64,000 nt of DNA from Phycocordibacter sp964398865 (GTDB lineage Bacteria; Patescibacteriota; Minisyncoccia; Phycocordibacterales; Phycocordibacteraceae), in contig CAYNOO010000002.1 of NCBI GenBank assembly GCA_964398865.1, positions 18,163-82,162 of the forward strand. Reading direction: 5' to 3'. Below the pieces are notes generated by a model that was not told the DNA's origin, did not search any database, and saw only the letters and a list, made by a program, of their open reading frames with translations. Below are positions 33,749 to 41,817 of this stretch, one piece after another (the stretch's first letter is position 1; every line of letters begins with the position of its first letter). The position numbers and the translations under genes were made by a program.

Positions 33749-34705
33749 ATGAATTTACACGACACTGCTTACGCGCTCATGCGAGATGGTAAGGGTGTGC
33801 TTGCAGCGGATGAAGACACTGCGACCTTGGAGAAACGTTTTTCAATTTTTAATATTCCGTGCACAGAAGATTCGCGCCGAAGATATCGTGAGCTTGTATT
33901 TACGACACCGGGGATCGAATCGTTTCTCTCAGCGGTCATTCTTTCGGAAGAAGGAATGCGACAGAGCAGTGCGAGTGGAAATATTTTTTCAGAGCTTATC
34001 GCTTCAAAAGATATTCTTGTTGGTGTACATCTTGATGAAAATGTACCAGGCGATGTATCACGCATCCAAGAATATAAATCGCTTGCTGCGGTGTGCGTAA
34101 AAAAACGCATCACTATAGAAGTTGCAGACACGTCGAGTGAAAATTTTCGCACAGAGACGCAAAGTCTTGCAGAGTTCGCACGCGCCTGCCAAGAGAAATC
34201 TCTCGTTCCCATTTTAGGATTGGAATTAGTACAGGTAGGTCCGCACACTGCCGCGCAAGCGGAAGATGCGCTCATCAAAGGTCTTTCTGTACTCGTTGAT
34301 TCTCTCCAAACGAGCGGAGTGGATTACAAGGGTCTGATTATTGAAACAAGTATGGCAAGCACGGGGACGGAGAATCCTTTACCTGCTGAGTCTCGCGAGG
34401 TTGCCGAGAGGACGGTGCGCGCGCTTTCCGTTGCTGTCCCAGCGTCTATTGGGGGAATTCTTTTCTTTTCTGATGGAGAAACTCCAGAATCCGCGACTGC
34501 AGACCTTAATGCAATTGCACGCTTAGAGCCGTTCCCGTGGTCTGTTGCATTTTGTTTTTCTCGTGCGCTCCAAGAACCAGTACTCAAGGTATGGCTGGGA
34601 CAAGAAGAAAACGTAGCCGATGCACAGGCTGCTCTGTACGCCCGACTTGCTTTGAATGTGCGGGCTGATGGTGCTGGATACGGTTTAGGAATGGAAGCCA
34701 CTTGA
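33749..34705 (+). CDS. class I fructose-bisphosphate aldolase-like protein lacking the Schiff-base lysine
   Basis: The fold match is clear: GKGVLAADEDTATLEKRF at the N-terminus (Asp33 region), TEDSRRRYRELVFTTP, and SRALQEPVLKVWLGQEEN near the end. At the position of the Schiff-base lysine (LLKPNM in animal aldolase) this protein has IIETSM, with Glu199. The lysine in GIKVDKG is replaced (GVHLDEN), and VPIVEPE becomes VPILGLE. The enzyme therefore cannot use the standard mechanism; it may be inactive, regulatory or act on another substrate. Length (318) is that of a shortened class I enzyme. The protein family call is secure, but aldolase activity is doubtful. Confidence 0.85.
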   Translation: MNLHDTAYALMRDGKGVLAADEDTATLEKRFSIFNIPCTEDSRRRYRELVFTTPGIESFLSAVILSEEGMRQSSASGNIFSELIASKDILVGVHLDENVPGDVSRIQEYKSLAAVCVKKRITIEVADTSSENFRTETQSLAEFARACQEKSLVPILGLELVQVGPHTAAQAEDALIKGLSVLVDSLQTSGVDYKGLIIETSMASTGTENPLPAESREVAERTVRALSVAVPASIGGILFFSDGETPESATADLNAIARLEPFPWSVAFCFSRALQEPVLKVWLGQEENVADAQAALYARLALNVRADGAGYGLGMEAT

Positions 34706-34727
34706 GTTTTGTGTTGTATTTTGTTTT

Positions 34728-34967
34728 TCATCTTTTGCTCATTGCGTCTGTGTCAGAATGAGCTTTTGAACAGCTTCTGATAAATGGCTCTCTAGGCTCG
34801 TTTTGGGACGACGCCCCACCGAAAAATTTGACAGCGGCTGCCTTTGTTACTTTTTGATTTTTAGATTGATATCCACACGATTTTTTCGGGTCAGTGATAC
34901 CCACACCCATGTAGAATGCTCTATACCTCCAGTCATTCCCGTTGTAATCTGTACGTCCCCCTAACAC
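34728..34967 (-). CDS. possible small protein (79 aa)
   Basis: A GTG-started minus-strand frame encodes a lysine-rich, aromatic-containing protein with a region (NGNDWRYRAFYMGVGITD) that looks protein-like. I know no family. The 358-bp gap between the aldolase-like gene and nrdA otherwise contains only an inverted repeat CTGCTGA/TCAGCAG near 34981-35004, just upstream of this frame. It could be a remnant of a longer gene. Confidence 0.3.
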   Translation of the reverse strand: MLGGRTDYNGNDWRYRAFYMGVGITDPKKSCGYQSKNQKVTKAAAVKFFGGASSQNEPREPFIRSCSKAHSDTDAMSKR

Positions 34968-35064
34968 TTTGATTAACCGGACTGCTGAAAATAAACAATC
35001 AGCAGGACCGCAGAAAAAAACATTAAAAATTATTCCGCTCTAGGGCGGGCATCATCATCCGACC

Positions 35065-37785
35065 ATGACCACACTGCAGAAAACAAAAAAGAGAAACGGA
35101 ACTATCGTTGATTTCAATCAGGAAAAAATCGTTTCTGCAGTCTCTAAGGCATTTTTTGAAGTTCTTCAGGATACGCATAGTGATGAATCACAGGCTATAG
35201 GTGAGGCTGTCGCGAGCGCTGTTCGCCTTCGTTACGCTGGCACGGCTTCCATACCCTCGGTTGAGGAAATTCAGGATCTTGTAGAGCATTCTTTGATGGA
35301 GCGCTCATATTTTGATGTCGCGAAGGCATACATCATCTACCGTTACGAGCACGCAAAGATTCGCGAAGAGAAACAAGAAGAAGTAGTCAAGAAAATCGAA
35401 GAGCGCGGACTCTTAATTGTAAAACGAAACGGGGAACGCGAAATATTTTCTATCGATCAGATACGCAAGACCATCCAGTTCAGCGTGTTGCCTGAGAATG
35501 TGCGTGCAGTCGACATTGACGGCTTCATTTCTCAAGTGCAACGCGAAGTGTATGACGGCATCTCGACAAAAGAAATTGAGCGCACGCTCATCATGGTTGC
35601 GCGCTCGATGATTGAACGCGATCCTGCATACAATCAGCTCGCTGCGCAACTTCTTTTGAATTCTCTCTACAACGAAGTGCTGCACACCGACGCTATTTCT
35701 ATTGTGTCCGGAGATTTCGACACGACGTACCGCGCTGCATTCGTTAAGAACGTGAAGACTGCGGTGGAATTGAAACAGCTCGATGAGCGAATACTTTCTT
35801 TTGATCTTTCAAAGATTGCAGCAGCACTTCGACCTGAGCGCGATCGCTTGTTGAAATACATTGGTGTCGCGACTCTCTCTGATCGCTACCTCATTCATAA
35901 CAAAGAAAACAAGCAGCCTCTCGAGACTCCGCAGATGCTCTACATGCGTGTTGCGATGGGAGTTGCATTGAATGAGAAAGAAAACCGCGAAGCATGGGCA
36001 ATCCGTTTCTACGAGATGCTCTCAACCTTGCGCTTCGTTCCTTCAACGCCGACCTTGTTCCACTCCGGCATGCCGCGCGCACAGCTTTCCTCTTGCTACC
36101 TCAACACCGTTGAAGATGATTTGGACCAGATATTCAAGGTATATGGTGACAATGCGCAGATGTCCAAGTGGGCAGGCGGCATCGGCACTGACTGGACGAA
36201 CCTTCGCGCTACTGGCGCCTATATAAAGAAGGCAGGTATTACATCCCAGGGCGTCGTACCGTTCTTGAAGATTGCAAACGACGTTACGGTGGCTATAAAC
36301 CGCTCTGGTAGGCGCCGCGGAGCCACTGCTGTTTACCTTGAGACATGGCACTACGACATTGAAGACTTCTTGGAGCTCCGTAAGAACACGGGAGATGAGA
36401 GACGCCGTACGCACGACATGAACACGGCGAACTGGATTCCGGACTTGTTTATGAAACGCGTGCGTGAGAACGGCTCGTGGACATTGTTCTCTCCTGATGA
36501 GACGCCAGATCTTCACCACATCTACGGCAAGAAATTCGAAGAAGCCTACGCTCGTTATGAGAAGCTCGCTGACGAAGGGAAGATAAAACTCTTCAAGAGA
36601 ATGAAGGCAGGGGATTTGTGGAAGAAGATGCTTGCGATGCTCTACGAGACGGGACACCCATGGATTACGTTCAAAGATCCCAGCAATATCCGCTCTCCGC
36701 AAGACCACGTAGGCGTCATACACAACTCAAACCTCTGCACAGAGATTACACTCAACAATTCAAAAGATGAGACTGCTGTCTGCAACTTGGGCTGGGTGAA
36801 TTTCGCGATGCATGTGACTGGCAGCGCATTTGATCGAGAGAAAGTGAAAGAAACAGTGACGGTTGGTATGCGCATGCTCGACAATGTGATTGATCTCAAC
36901 TTCTATCCGACGATTGAAGGAAGAAACTCAAACATGCGACATCGACCAGTTGGCTTGGGTGTTGGCGGATTCCAGGATGCGCTCTACCAGCTCAATATCG
37001 ATTTTGCATCTGAAGCATGCGTGCAGTTTGCTGATGAGAGTATGGAGATTCTTTCCTACTACTCGATACTCGCATCCACCGATCTTGCGCGCGAAAGGGG
37101 GGCGTATGAATCTTTTGCGGGGTCCAAGTGGGATCGAGGACTCTTGCCCGTCGACACTATCAAGCTTCTTGAAGATGAACGCGGAGAGACGATTGATGTG
37201 GCGCGTGACACCAAGCTTGATTGGAATGCTATTCGCGACGCGATTAAGAAATACGGTATGCGCAATTCAAACTGCATGGCTATCGCTCCGACAGCCTCTA
37301 CTTCGAACATTGTCTCAGTCGTTCCATCCGTCGAACCTGTCTACAAGAACATCTACGTAGAATCCAACATCAGCGGTGACTTTACGGTGGTGAATCCGTA
37401 CCTCGTTGAGGACTTGAAAAAACTGAATCTTTGGAATGATTCGATGTTGAACGAGTTGAAATATCAAGATGGCTCTGTCGGCAAGATTGCAGGCATTCCG
37501 CAAGCACTGAAAGATAAATATAAGGAAACGTTCGAGATAGATATGCGTTGGATAATTCGCGCTGCGGCATATCGCGGAAAGTGGATTGACCAGTCGCAGT
37601 CCTTGAACATCTTCTTCCGCGGCTCGTCAGGTAAGGAGCTTTCCGAGATTTACTTCTATGCATGGGAGATGGGCTTGAAGACGACGTATTACCTCCGCTC
37701 GCTCGCTGCAACTCAAGTCGAGAAAGCGACCGTTTCCACCAAGGAATTCGGCTCCACCACACGCGCGATCAGAATGCAGGCGTAG
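35065..37785 (+). CDS. nrdA: class I ribonucleotide reductase, large subunit (tail out of frame)
   Basis: NrdA reduces ribonucleoside diphosphates. Two N-terminal ATP-cone-like domains (about residues 5-100 and 112-200) precede the barrel, which has SSCYLNTVEDDL and HNSNLCTEITLNN with active-site cysteines, and NSNCMAIAPTAS. The frame ends at TAG 37783-37785 after FGSTTRAIRMQA, without the C-terminal Cys pair that NrdA needs for re-reduction. That tail (ending CESCE) is present immediately downstream in the -1 frame. The body is intact at 906 residues. Confidence 0.95.
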   Translation: MTTLQKTKKRNGTIVDFNQEKIVSAVSKAFFEVLQDTHSDESQAIGEAVASAVRLRYAGTASIPSVEEIQDLVEHSLMERSYFDVAKAYIIYRYEHAKIREEKQEEVVKKIEERGLLIVKRNGEREIFSIDQIRKTIQFSVLPENVRAVDIDGFISQVQREVYDGISTKEIERTLIMVARSMIERDPAYNQLAAQLLLNSLYNEVLHTDAISIVSGDFDTTYRAAFVKNVKTAVELKQLDERILSFDLSKIAAALRPERDRLLKYIGVATLSDRYLIHNKENKQPLETPQMLYMRVAMGVALNEKENREAWAIRFYEMLSTLRFVPSTPTLFHSGMPRAQLSSCYLNTVEDDLDQIFKVYGDNAQMSKWAGGIGTDWTNLRATGAYIKKAGITSQGVVPFLKIANDVTVAINRSGRRRGATAVYLETWHYDIEDFLELRKNTGDERRRTHDMNTANWIPDLFMKRVRENGSWTLFSPDETPDLHHIYGKKFEEAYARYEKLADEGKIKLFKRMKAGDLWKKMLAMLYETGHPWITFKDPSNIRSPQDHVGVIHNSNLCTEITLNNSKDETAVCNLGWVNFAMHVTGSAFDREKVKETVTVGMRMLDNVIDLNFYPTIEGRNSNMRHRPVGLGVGGFQDALYQLNIDFASEACVQFADESMEILSYYSILASTDLARERGAYESFAGSKWDRGLLPVDTIKLLEDERGETIDVARDTKLDWNAIRDAIKKYGMRNSNCMAIAPTASTSNIVSVVPSVEPVYKNIYVESNISGDFTVVNPYLVEDLKKLNLWNDSMLNELKYQDGSVGKIAGIPQALKDKYKETFEIDMRWIIRAAAYRGKWIDQSQSLNIFFRGSSGKELSEIYFYAWEMGLKTTYYLRSLAATQVEKATVSTKEFGSTTRAIRMQA

Positions 37786-37799
37786 AGGCTGGAAATGCA

Positions 37800-37934
37800 A
37801 TGTCTGCTACAAAGGCTGCACCTGTAGTTCCAGTGCCGCAAGCAGCTCCGGTTGCTGTTGCTTCAGCTCCCGCGGCACCCCGAACCTATGTCTTGCATCG
37901 TGCTCTTGCAGCAGCGTGCGAGTCGTGTGAGTAA
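37800..37934 (+). pseudogene. separated redox tail of NrdA (CESCE), in the -1 frame
   Basis: From ATG 37800 a 44-residue frame reads through an Ala/Pro/Val-rich linker, a conserved-looking TYVLHRAL segment and the terminal CESCE. Class I NrdA proteins end in just such a flexible linker plus a CxxC pair. The -1 frame stays open from 37662, so a single-base shift near 37750-37782 would restore a continuous protein. Alternatives are a sequencing indel, programmed -1 frameshifting (I see no classic slippery heptamer), or separate translation from ATG 37800, which has AGAGG 11 nt upstream. Confidence 0.7.
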
Positions 37935-37941
37935 ATAGATT

Positions 37942-38013
37942 CAGGATTCATGAAGCATGATTCAAGAATTCTGAAAAACCTTATATATCCCATTTATTAA
38001 TTCTTGAATCCTG
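37942..38013. repeat. inverted repeats between nrdA tail and nrdB
   Basis: ATTCAAGAATT (37960-37970) pairs with AATTCTTGAAT (37999-38009), and CAGGATTCA (37942-37950) can pair with TGAATCCTG (38005-38013). These give alternative long hairpins in the 99-nt gap. They may control nrdB or end nrdA transcription; no T tail is seen. Confidence 0.6.
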
Positions 38014-38033
38014 ATTCTTAACTCTTCTCGCTT

Positions 38034-39068
38034 ATGGCAATACAAAGGAACGCAAAACCCGTCGACGTGAACCTCCGTCGCATCATAAATGGTGTCGAAG
38101 CGGACGTTATTCAGCTCTATCCTATACGCCATAAGTTTGCGTGGGAGTACTACAACGCGGCAAACTCCAACCACTGGCTTCCGACAGAAATCTCCATGCA
38201 GCTCGACATCGAACAGTGGAAGTCGCCAACCGCTCTGACCTCAGACGAGCGACACGCGTTCGAGACTATTCTCGGGTTCTTTACCACCGCTGACTCAATC
38301 GCCGCAAACAATATTGTCATTGGTTTCTACAAGCATGTCACCAGTCCTGAGGTGCGCATGTATTTGCTTCGCCAGGCATATGAGGAAGCGATTCATACGC
38401 ATGCGTATCAGTACATCGTGGAGTCCTTAGGCATGGATGAATCGAAGATATTCAACATGTACCGCGAAGTTGACGCCCTCTACAATAAGGAAGCATTCAT
38501 TCTCTCGTTTAATGAAGGAATCTTCGAGAGCAATTTCAAGACCGGCACGTTCGAGGCTGACCAGAAATTCTTAGAGAACTGGTGCGTCTTCTCACTTATC
38601 TTGGAGGGTATTTTCTTCTACTCATCGTTTGCAGTCATGTTCGGCTTCCAGCGACAGCACAAGCTTACCGGTTCTGCCGAGCAGATTCAGTACATCATGC
38701 GCGATGAGTCCATGCACTTGAACTTCGGCTTGGAAATCATCAATGCTATTCGCGAAGAGAATCCGGAATTGTGGACCAAAAGCTTTCAGGATCGCATCAT
38801 CGAACTCGTACACCAGGCAGTGAAATTGGAATACACCTACGCGAAGGACGTCTTTCCGACAGGAATTTTCGGCTTGAACGCGGACGGCTTCAAGGAATAT
38901 ATTCAATTCATTGCGGACAGAAGACTTGAGCGTGTTGGATTGCCTGCGCAGTTCCATTCACAAAACCCATTTCCATGGATGAGCGAGGCGATTGACTTGG
39001 CTAAGAAAAAGAATTTCTTCGAAACGAGAGTGACGGAATACAAAACAGGCGGAGCCCTCAACTGGTAA
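38034..39068 (+). CDS. nrdB: class I ribonucleotide reductase, small (radical) subunit
   Basis: The ferritin-like metal ligands are in place: Asp in FFTTADSIAANN, Glu and His in YEEAIHTHAYQYI, Glu in LILEGIFFYSSF, and Glu/His in MRDESMHLNFG. The tyrosine in HTHAY is at the position of the radical Tyr122 of E. coli, so a standard tyrosyl-radical enzyme is expected. The length of 344 is typical. It pairs with NrdA just upstream. Confidence 0.95.
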   Translation: MAIQRNAKPVDVNLRRIINGVEADVIQLYPIRHKFAWEYYNAANSNHWLPTEISMQLDIEQWKSPTALTSDERHAFETILGFFTTADSIAANNIVIGFYKHVTSPEVRMYLLRQAYEEAIHTHAYQYIVESLGMDESKIFNMYREVDALYNKEAFILSFNEGIFESNFKTGTFEADQKFLENWCVFSLILEGIFFYSSFAVMFGFQRQHKLTGSAEQIQYIMRDESMHLNFGLEIINAIREENPELWTKSFQDRIIELVHQAVKLEYTYAKDVFPTGIFGLNADGFKEYIQFIADRRLERVGLPAQFHSQNPFPWMSEAIDLAKKKNFFETRVTEYKTGGALNW

Positions 39069-39270
39069 GAGGTCGCTCGCACCCATTATTCGGGAAACGC
39101 TCGGCTTCTCCTGCGGAAGCCTCGCTCGTCCTCGACCGAACTCTGCTTCGCAGACCAAGCAGTTCGGTCTGCGAATGTTCGCGAATAATGGATACTCGCT
39201 TTTAAGTGAAAGGAGGCGCGTGGTAGGCGGATGTTTGTTTGTAGTCCATAGGTATTAAAGTGGAAATAAA
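39069..39270. other. structured 200-bp intergenic region
   Basis: No gene is present. CCATTATTCG (39083-39092) and CGAATAATGG (39182-39191) enclose 89 nt with competing stems: CGCAGACC/GGTCTGCG (39149-39156 with 39166-39173) and CCGAACT/AGTTCGG (39136-39142 with 39161-39167). A further hairpin is GCTTC/GAAGC near 39104-39120. The style resembles the GC-rich inserts after tRNAs, but I find no tRNA copy here. It may be an RNA element or terminator complex of nrdB. Confidence 0.5.
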
Positions 39271-39273
39271 ACC

Positions 39274-39304
39274 TTGACAGGTGTTTGTTTTATGCTTTTA
39301 TGTT
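39274..39304 (+). promoter_or_regulatory. promoter with perfect -35 (TTGACA)
   Basis: TTGACA at 39274-39279 with TATGTT at 39299-39304 (19-nt spacer), or TATGCT at 39291-39296, as -10. It sits over the frame's upstream GTG at 39281, so the gene more likely starts at GTG 39308. Confidence 0.5.
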
Positions 39305-39307
39305 TGT

Positions 39308-39691
39308 GTGGATCAAATAAAGAGATTTGAATATCGTGGATTTGATCCGAAGGAAAAGATCCCTCATGGCACAGAGGATGAAGAATTCGGAATGCCTAAG
39401 CATTGGTGCGCTATCTGTAAGGATTGGATAGTGGGCGATAGGGAATGGCGTAAGCACTTAAAAGTTACTGGACATCGAGAACCAGAAACCACCATGAGAC
39501 CTACATCAGAAAAAATTACATGGGAAAGAGCTAAGGTACCGCATCATGGTGCGGTTATGGTGGAGAAGGAGGGTGGCGCGCTGAAGCGATATTGCAGTTT
39601 CTGTGAGGAATGGAAGAGCGATGAGGGATGGCTTGATCACATCAACAAGACAGGTCATCGTACCGTTTTTCCGGATCCGAAAAAGCAGTAA
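39308..39691 (+). CDS. two-zinc-finger protein, U1/matrin-like C2H2
   Basis: The 127-residue protein holds two similar modules. Finger 1 has Cys34, Cys37, His50 and His56 (C-X2-C-X12-H-X5-H). Finger 2 has Cys96, Cys99, His111 and His117 (C-X2-C-X11-H-X5-H). Both contain a conserved TGH end. The spacing is that of U1-type/matrin zinc fingers, which in eukaryotes bind RNA or dsRNA. Bacterial examples are rare to my knowledge. I chose GTG 39308 because the upstream GTG lies inside the promoter. The role is unknown; nucleic-acid binding is inferred. Confidence 0.75.
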   Translation: MDQIKRFEYRGFDPKEKIPHGTEDEEFGMPKHWCAICKDWIVGDREWRKHLKVTGHREPETTMRPTSEKITWERAKVPHHGAVMVEKEGGALKRYCSFCEEWKSDEGWLDHINKTGHRTVFPDPKKQ

Positions 39692-39748
39692 ACAAGAATT
39701 ATGTCTGATAGTTTTATTACAACCGCTGCCAAGCGGATTTTGTTTTTG

Positions 39749-39757
39749 TGGCATACT
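39749..39757 (+). promoter_or_regulatory. extended -10 box (TGGCATACT)
   Basis: It ends 6 nt before the ATG at 39764 and so selects that start for cysS. Confidence 0.55.
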
Positions 39758-39763
39758 GGAGAA

Positions 39764-41233
39764 ATGTTTGGGTTTTTGAAAAAGACTGACGCGCCGGTAC
39801 CGGTCACTCTTTACAACACGCTTTCAAAGACGAAAGAAGAATTTAAGCCGATAGCTGGCAAAAAGGTGAAGATGTACACCTGCGGACCCACGGTCTACGA
39901 CTATGCGCATATTGGAAACCTGCGCGCCTATGTCTTTGCCGATACACTTCGCCGGACGCTTGAATACGCGGGGTATAGCGTGAAGCAAATAATCAATATT
40001 ACGGACGTGGGGCATCTGGCTCAGGATTCGGATGATGGCGAAGATAAGATGACAGCGGCTCTGAAGCGCGAAGGCAAGGAGATGACCTTAGAGAACATGA
40101 AAGCTTTAGGGGAAGAGTATGCTGGGTTCTTCATTGAAGACATGAAGGCACTCAATGTGGAGATGCCGTTTGCATTCCCGCGAGCTTCTGACCATATATC
40201 TGAGCAGATTGCTTTCATCTCGAGCTTGTTTGAAAAGGGTTATGCATACAAGACGTCAGACGGCATGTATTTTGATACTGCAAAATTTCCATCCTACGGA
40301 ACACTAGGTTTAGCTAATTCGGGTCGCATCATCTCATCTATAAGTGGGCAGCCAGGGCATGCGCGCGTAGCGGCAAACCCTGAGAAGCACGACCAGCGGG
40401 ATTTTGCGCTTTGGAAATTCAATAAAACATTGGGATGGGAAGCGCCATGGGGAAAAGGCTTTCCTGGCTGGCATATTGAGTGCACGGCAATGGCAACGAA
40501 GTATCTTGGAAAGAGTTTTGACGTGCATACGGGCGGTATTGACCACATAGCGATTCATCACAACAATGAAATTGCTCAGGCTGAAGCGGTGTCAGGAAAA
40601 CAGTATGTGAAATATTGGATGCATGGTGAATTCATCACGATTGAAGGAAAGCGTATTGGCAAATCTGAAGGGAATGCAATTCGCCTGTATCAGCTTCGCG
40701 AACGCGACGTGAGTCCAATGGCATACAGATATCTACTGCTCACCGCGCATTATCGTTCGCTCTTGAATTTTACCTGGGAAGCAATTTCTGCCGCGCAGAC
40801 CGCACTTCAAAGAGCGCAACGCGTGTTTGCAGATTTGCCCCTCGGCGGTCGTGTTTTGCCCACCTATCGTGCAAAATTTGAAGCCGCTATCAATGATGAC
40901 CTTAATACGCCAGCGGCGATTGCGGTCCTATGGGAGCTGATCCGCGATGAATCGATAACCCCGGCAGATAAGCGGAAAACGATACTCGATTTTGACCGTG
41001 TTTTGGCTTTAGGGTTCGGCAGTGATTTGCAATCAGAAGGTGCAAAACTTTCTGTCACTGAATTCTCTGATTTACCACCTGATATAGCATCCCTCGTCAA
41101 AGAGCGCGAAGAGGCAAGGAAAGCTAAAAATTGGGCACGAGCTGATGAATTACGGTTATCTTTAGAGGAACAGGGATTTGTCCTTGAAGATGGCACGGAC
41201 GGTCCTATAGTCAGAAATACCCGAGAGGGCTAG
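39764..41233 (+). CDS. cysS: cysteinyl-tRNA synthetase
   Basis: The class I motifs are YDYAHIGN (HIGH) and a degraded KMSKS, RIGKSEGN. The zinc site is formed by Cys in MYTCGPTVYD, Cys in WHIECTAMA and His/His in GGIDHIAIHHNNE, so zinc is kept here. The C-terminal helical domain ends with ERE-EARKAKNWARADELR, which is usual. The start at 39764 is chosen from the -10 box; an upstream ATG at 39701 would add 21 unrelated residues. Confidence 0.95.
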   Translation: MFGFLKKTDAPVPVTLYNTLSKTKEEFKPIAGKKVKMYTCGPTVYDYAHIGNLRAYVFADTLRRTLEYAGYSVKQIINITDVGHLAQDSDDGEDKMTAALKREGKEMTLENMKALGEEYAGFFIEDMKALNVEMPFAFPRASDHISEQIAFISSLFEKGYAYKTSDGMYFDTAKFPSYGTLGLANSGRIISSISGQPGHARVAANPEKHDQRDFALWKFNKTLGWEAPWGKGFPGWHIECTAMATKYLGKSFDVHTGGIDHIAIHHNNEIAQAEAVSGKQYVKYWMHGEFITIEGKRIGKSEGNAIRLYQLRERDVSPMAYRYLLLTAHYRSLLNFTWEAISAAQTALQRAQRVFADLPLGGRVLPTYRAKFEAAINDDLNTPAAIAVLWELIRDESITPADKRKTILDFDRVLALGFGSDLQSEGAKLSVTEFSDLPPDIASLVKEREEARKAKNWARADELRLSLEEQGFVLEDGTDGPIVRNTREG

Positions 41234-41249
41234 CTGACCGTTACCCCTA

Positions 41250-41258
41250 TGGTATTCT
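41250..41258 (+). promoter_or_regulatory. extended -10 box (TGGTATTCT)
   Basis: It precedes the FKBP gene with a leader of about 20 nt. Confidence 0.45.
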
Positions 41259-41284
41259 GTTTTCATTAACCACATACACTTTTT

Positions 41285-41812
41285 ATGAGCAGAAAAAATA
41301 TAAATATTATTGTCATATTGGCAGTCGCTGTCGTTGTTATTTTCATCGGACTCGGGTTTATGGGTCTCGGCGGATTTGGCAGCATTGCTGCTCCTCAAAC
41401 AGAAGAGACTGGAGCACAAGCGATTTTGAATGAAATTCAGGATACTGGCACTGTTGCTGATCTTCGCGTTCAGGAAATCACGGTAGGAGAGGGCGACCCT
41501 GTTGCCGCAGGCGACACGTTAAGTGTTGTGTACATCGGCGTCTTGCCGGACGGGACAGTCTTTGATTCCACAGATGCGCATGGCGGCGTACCCTACACGT
41601 TCACTATTGGCACAGGAGCGGTTATCCAAGGATGGGAAAAAGGATTGATTGGCATGAAAGAGGGCGGCAGGCGTCTCCTTGCTGTGCCTCCAGCACTTGG
41701 CTACGGCTCGGAACCATACGGAGAGATTCCTGCGAATGCCACATTAATCTTTGACGTACAGCTCGTGAAGCGAGTGCCTGCAGGTGCTCCCGTGACTCCC
41801 GCGGTAGAGTAG
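41285..41812 (+). CDS. membrane-anchored FKBP-type peptidyl-prolyl isomerase
   Basis: An N-terminal helix (residues 7-30) is followed by an FKBP domain: LSVVYIGVLPDGTVFDST, FTIGTGAVIQGWEKGLIGMKEGG, and RRLLAVPPALGYGSEPYGEIPAN. The active-site residues (Tyr, Phe/Asp, Trp in VIQGWEKGL) are present. It should help fold proteins outside the membrane, fitting the many secreted proteins around. It ends 5 nt before tgt. Confidence 0.92.
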   Translation: MSRKNINIIVILAVAVVVIFIGLGFMGLGGFGSIAAPQTEETGAQAILNEIQDTGTVADLRVQEITVGEGDPVAAGDTLSVVYIGVLPDGTVFDSTDAHGGVPYTFTIGTGAVIQGWEKGLIGMKEGGRRLLAVPPALGYGSEPYGEIPANATLIFDVQLVKRVPAGAPVTPAVE

Positions 41813-41817
41813 CACTA

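Noticed and set aside
37662..37799. Independent upstream part of the -1 frame over the nrdA end as a separate gene
   Set aside because: It is simply the shifted frame of a well-conserved nrdA region; only the part after 37800 has tail-like sequence.
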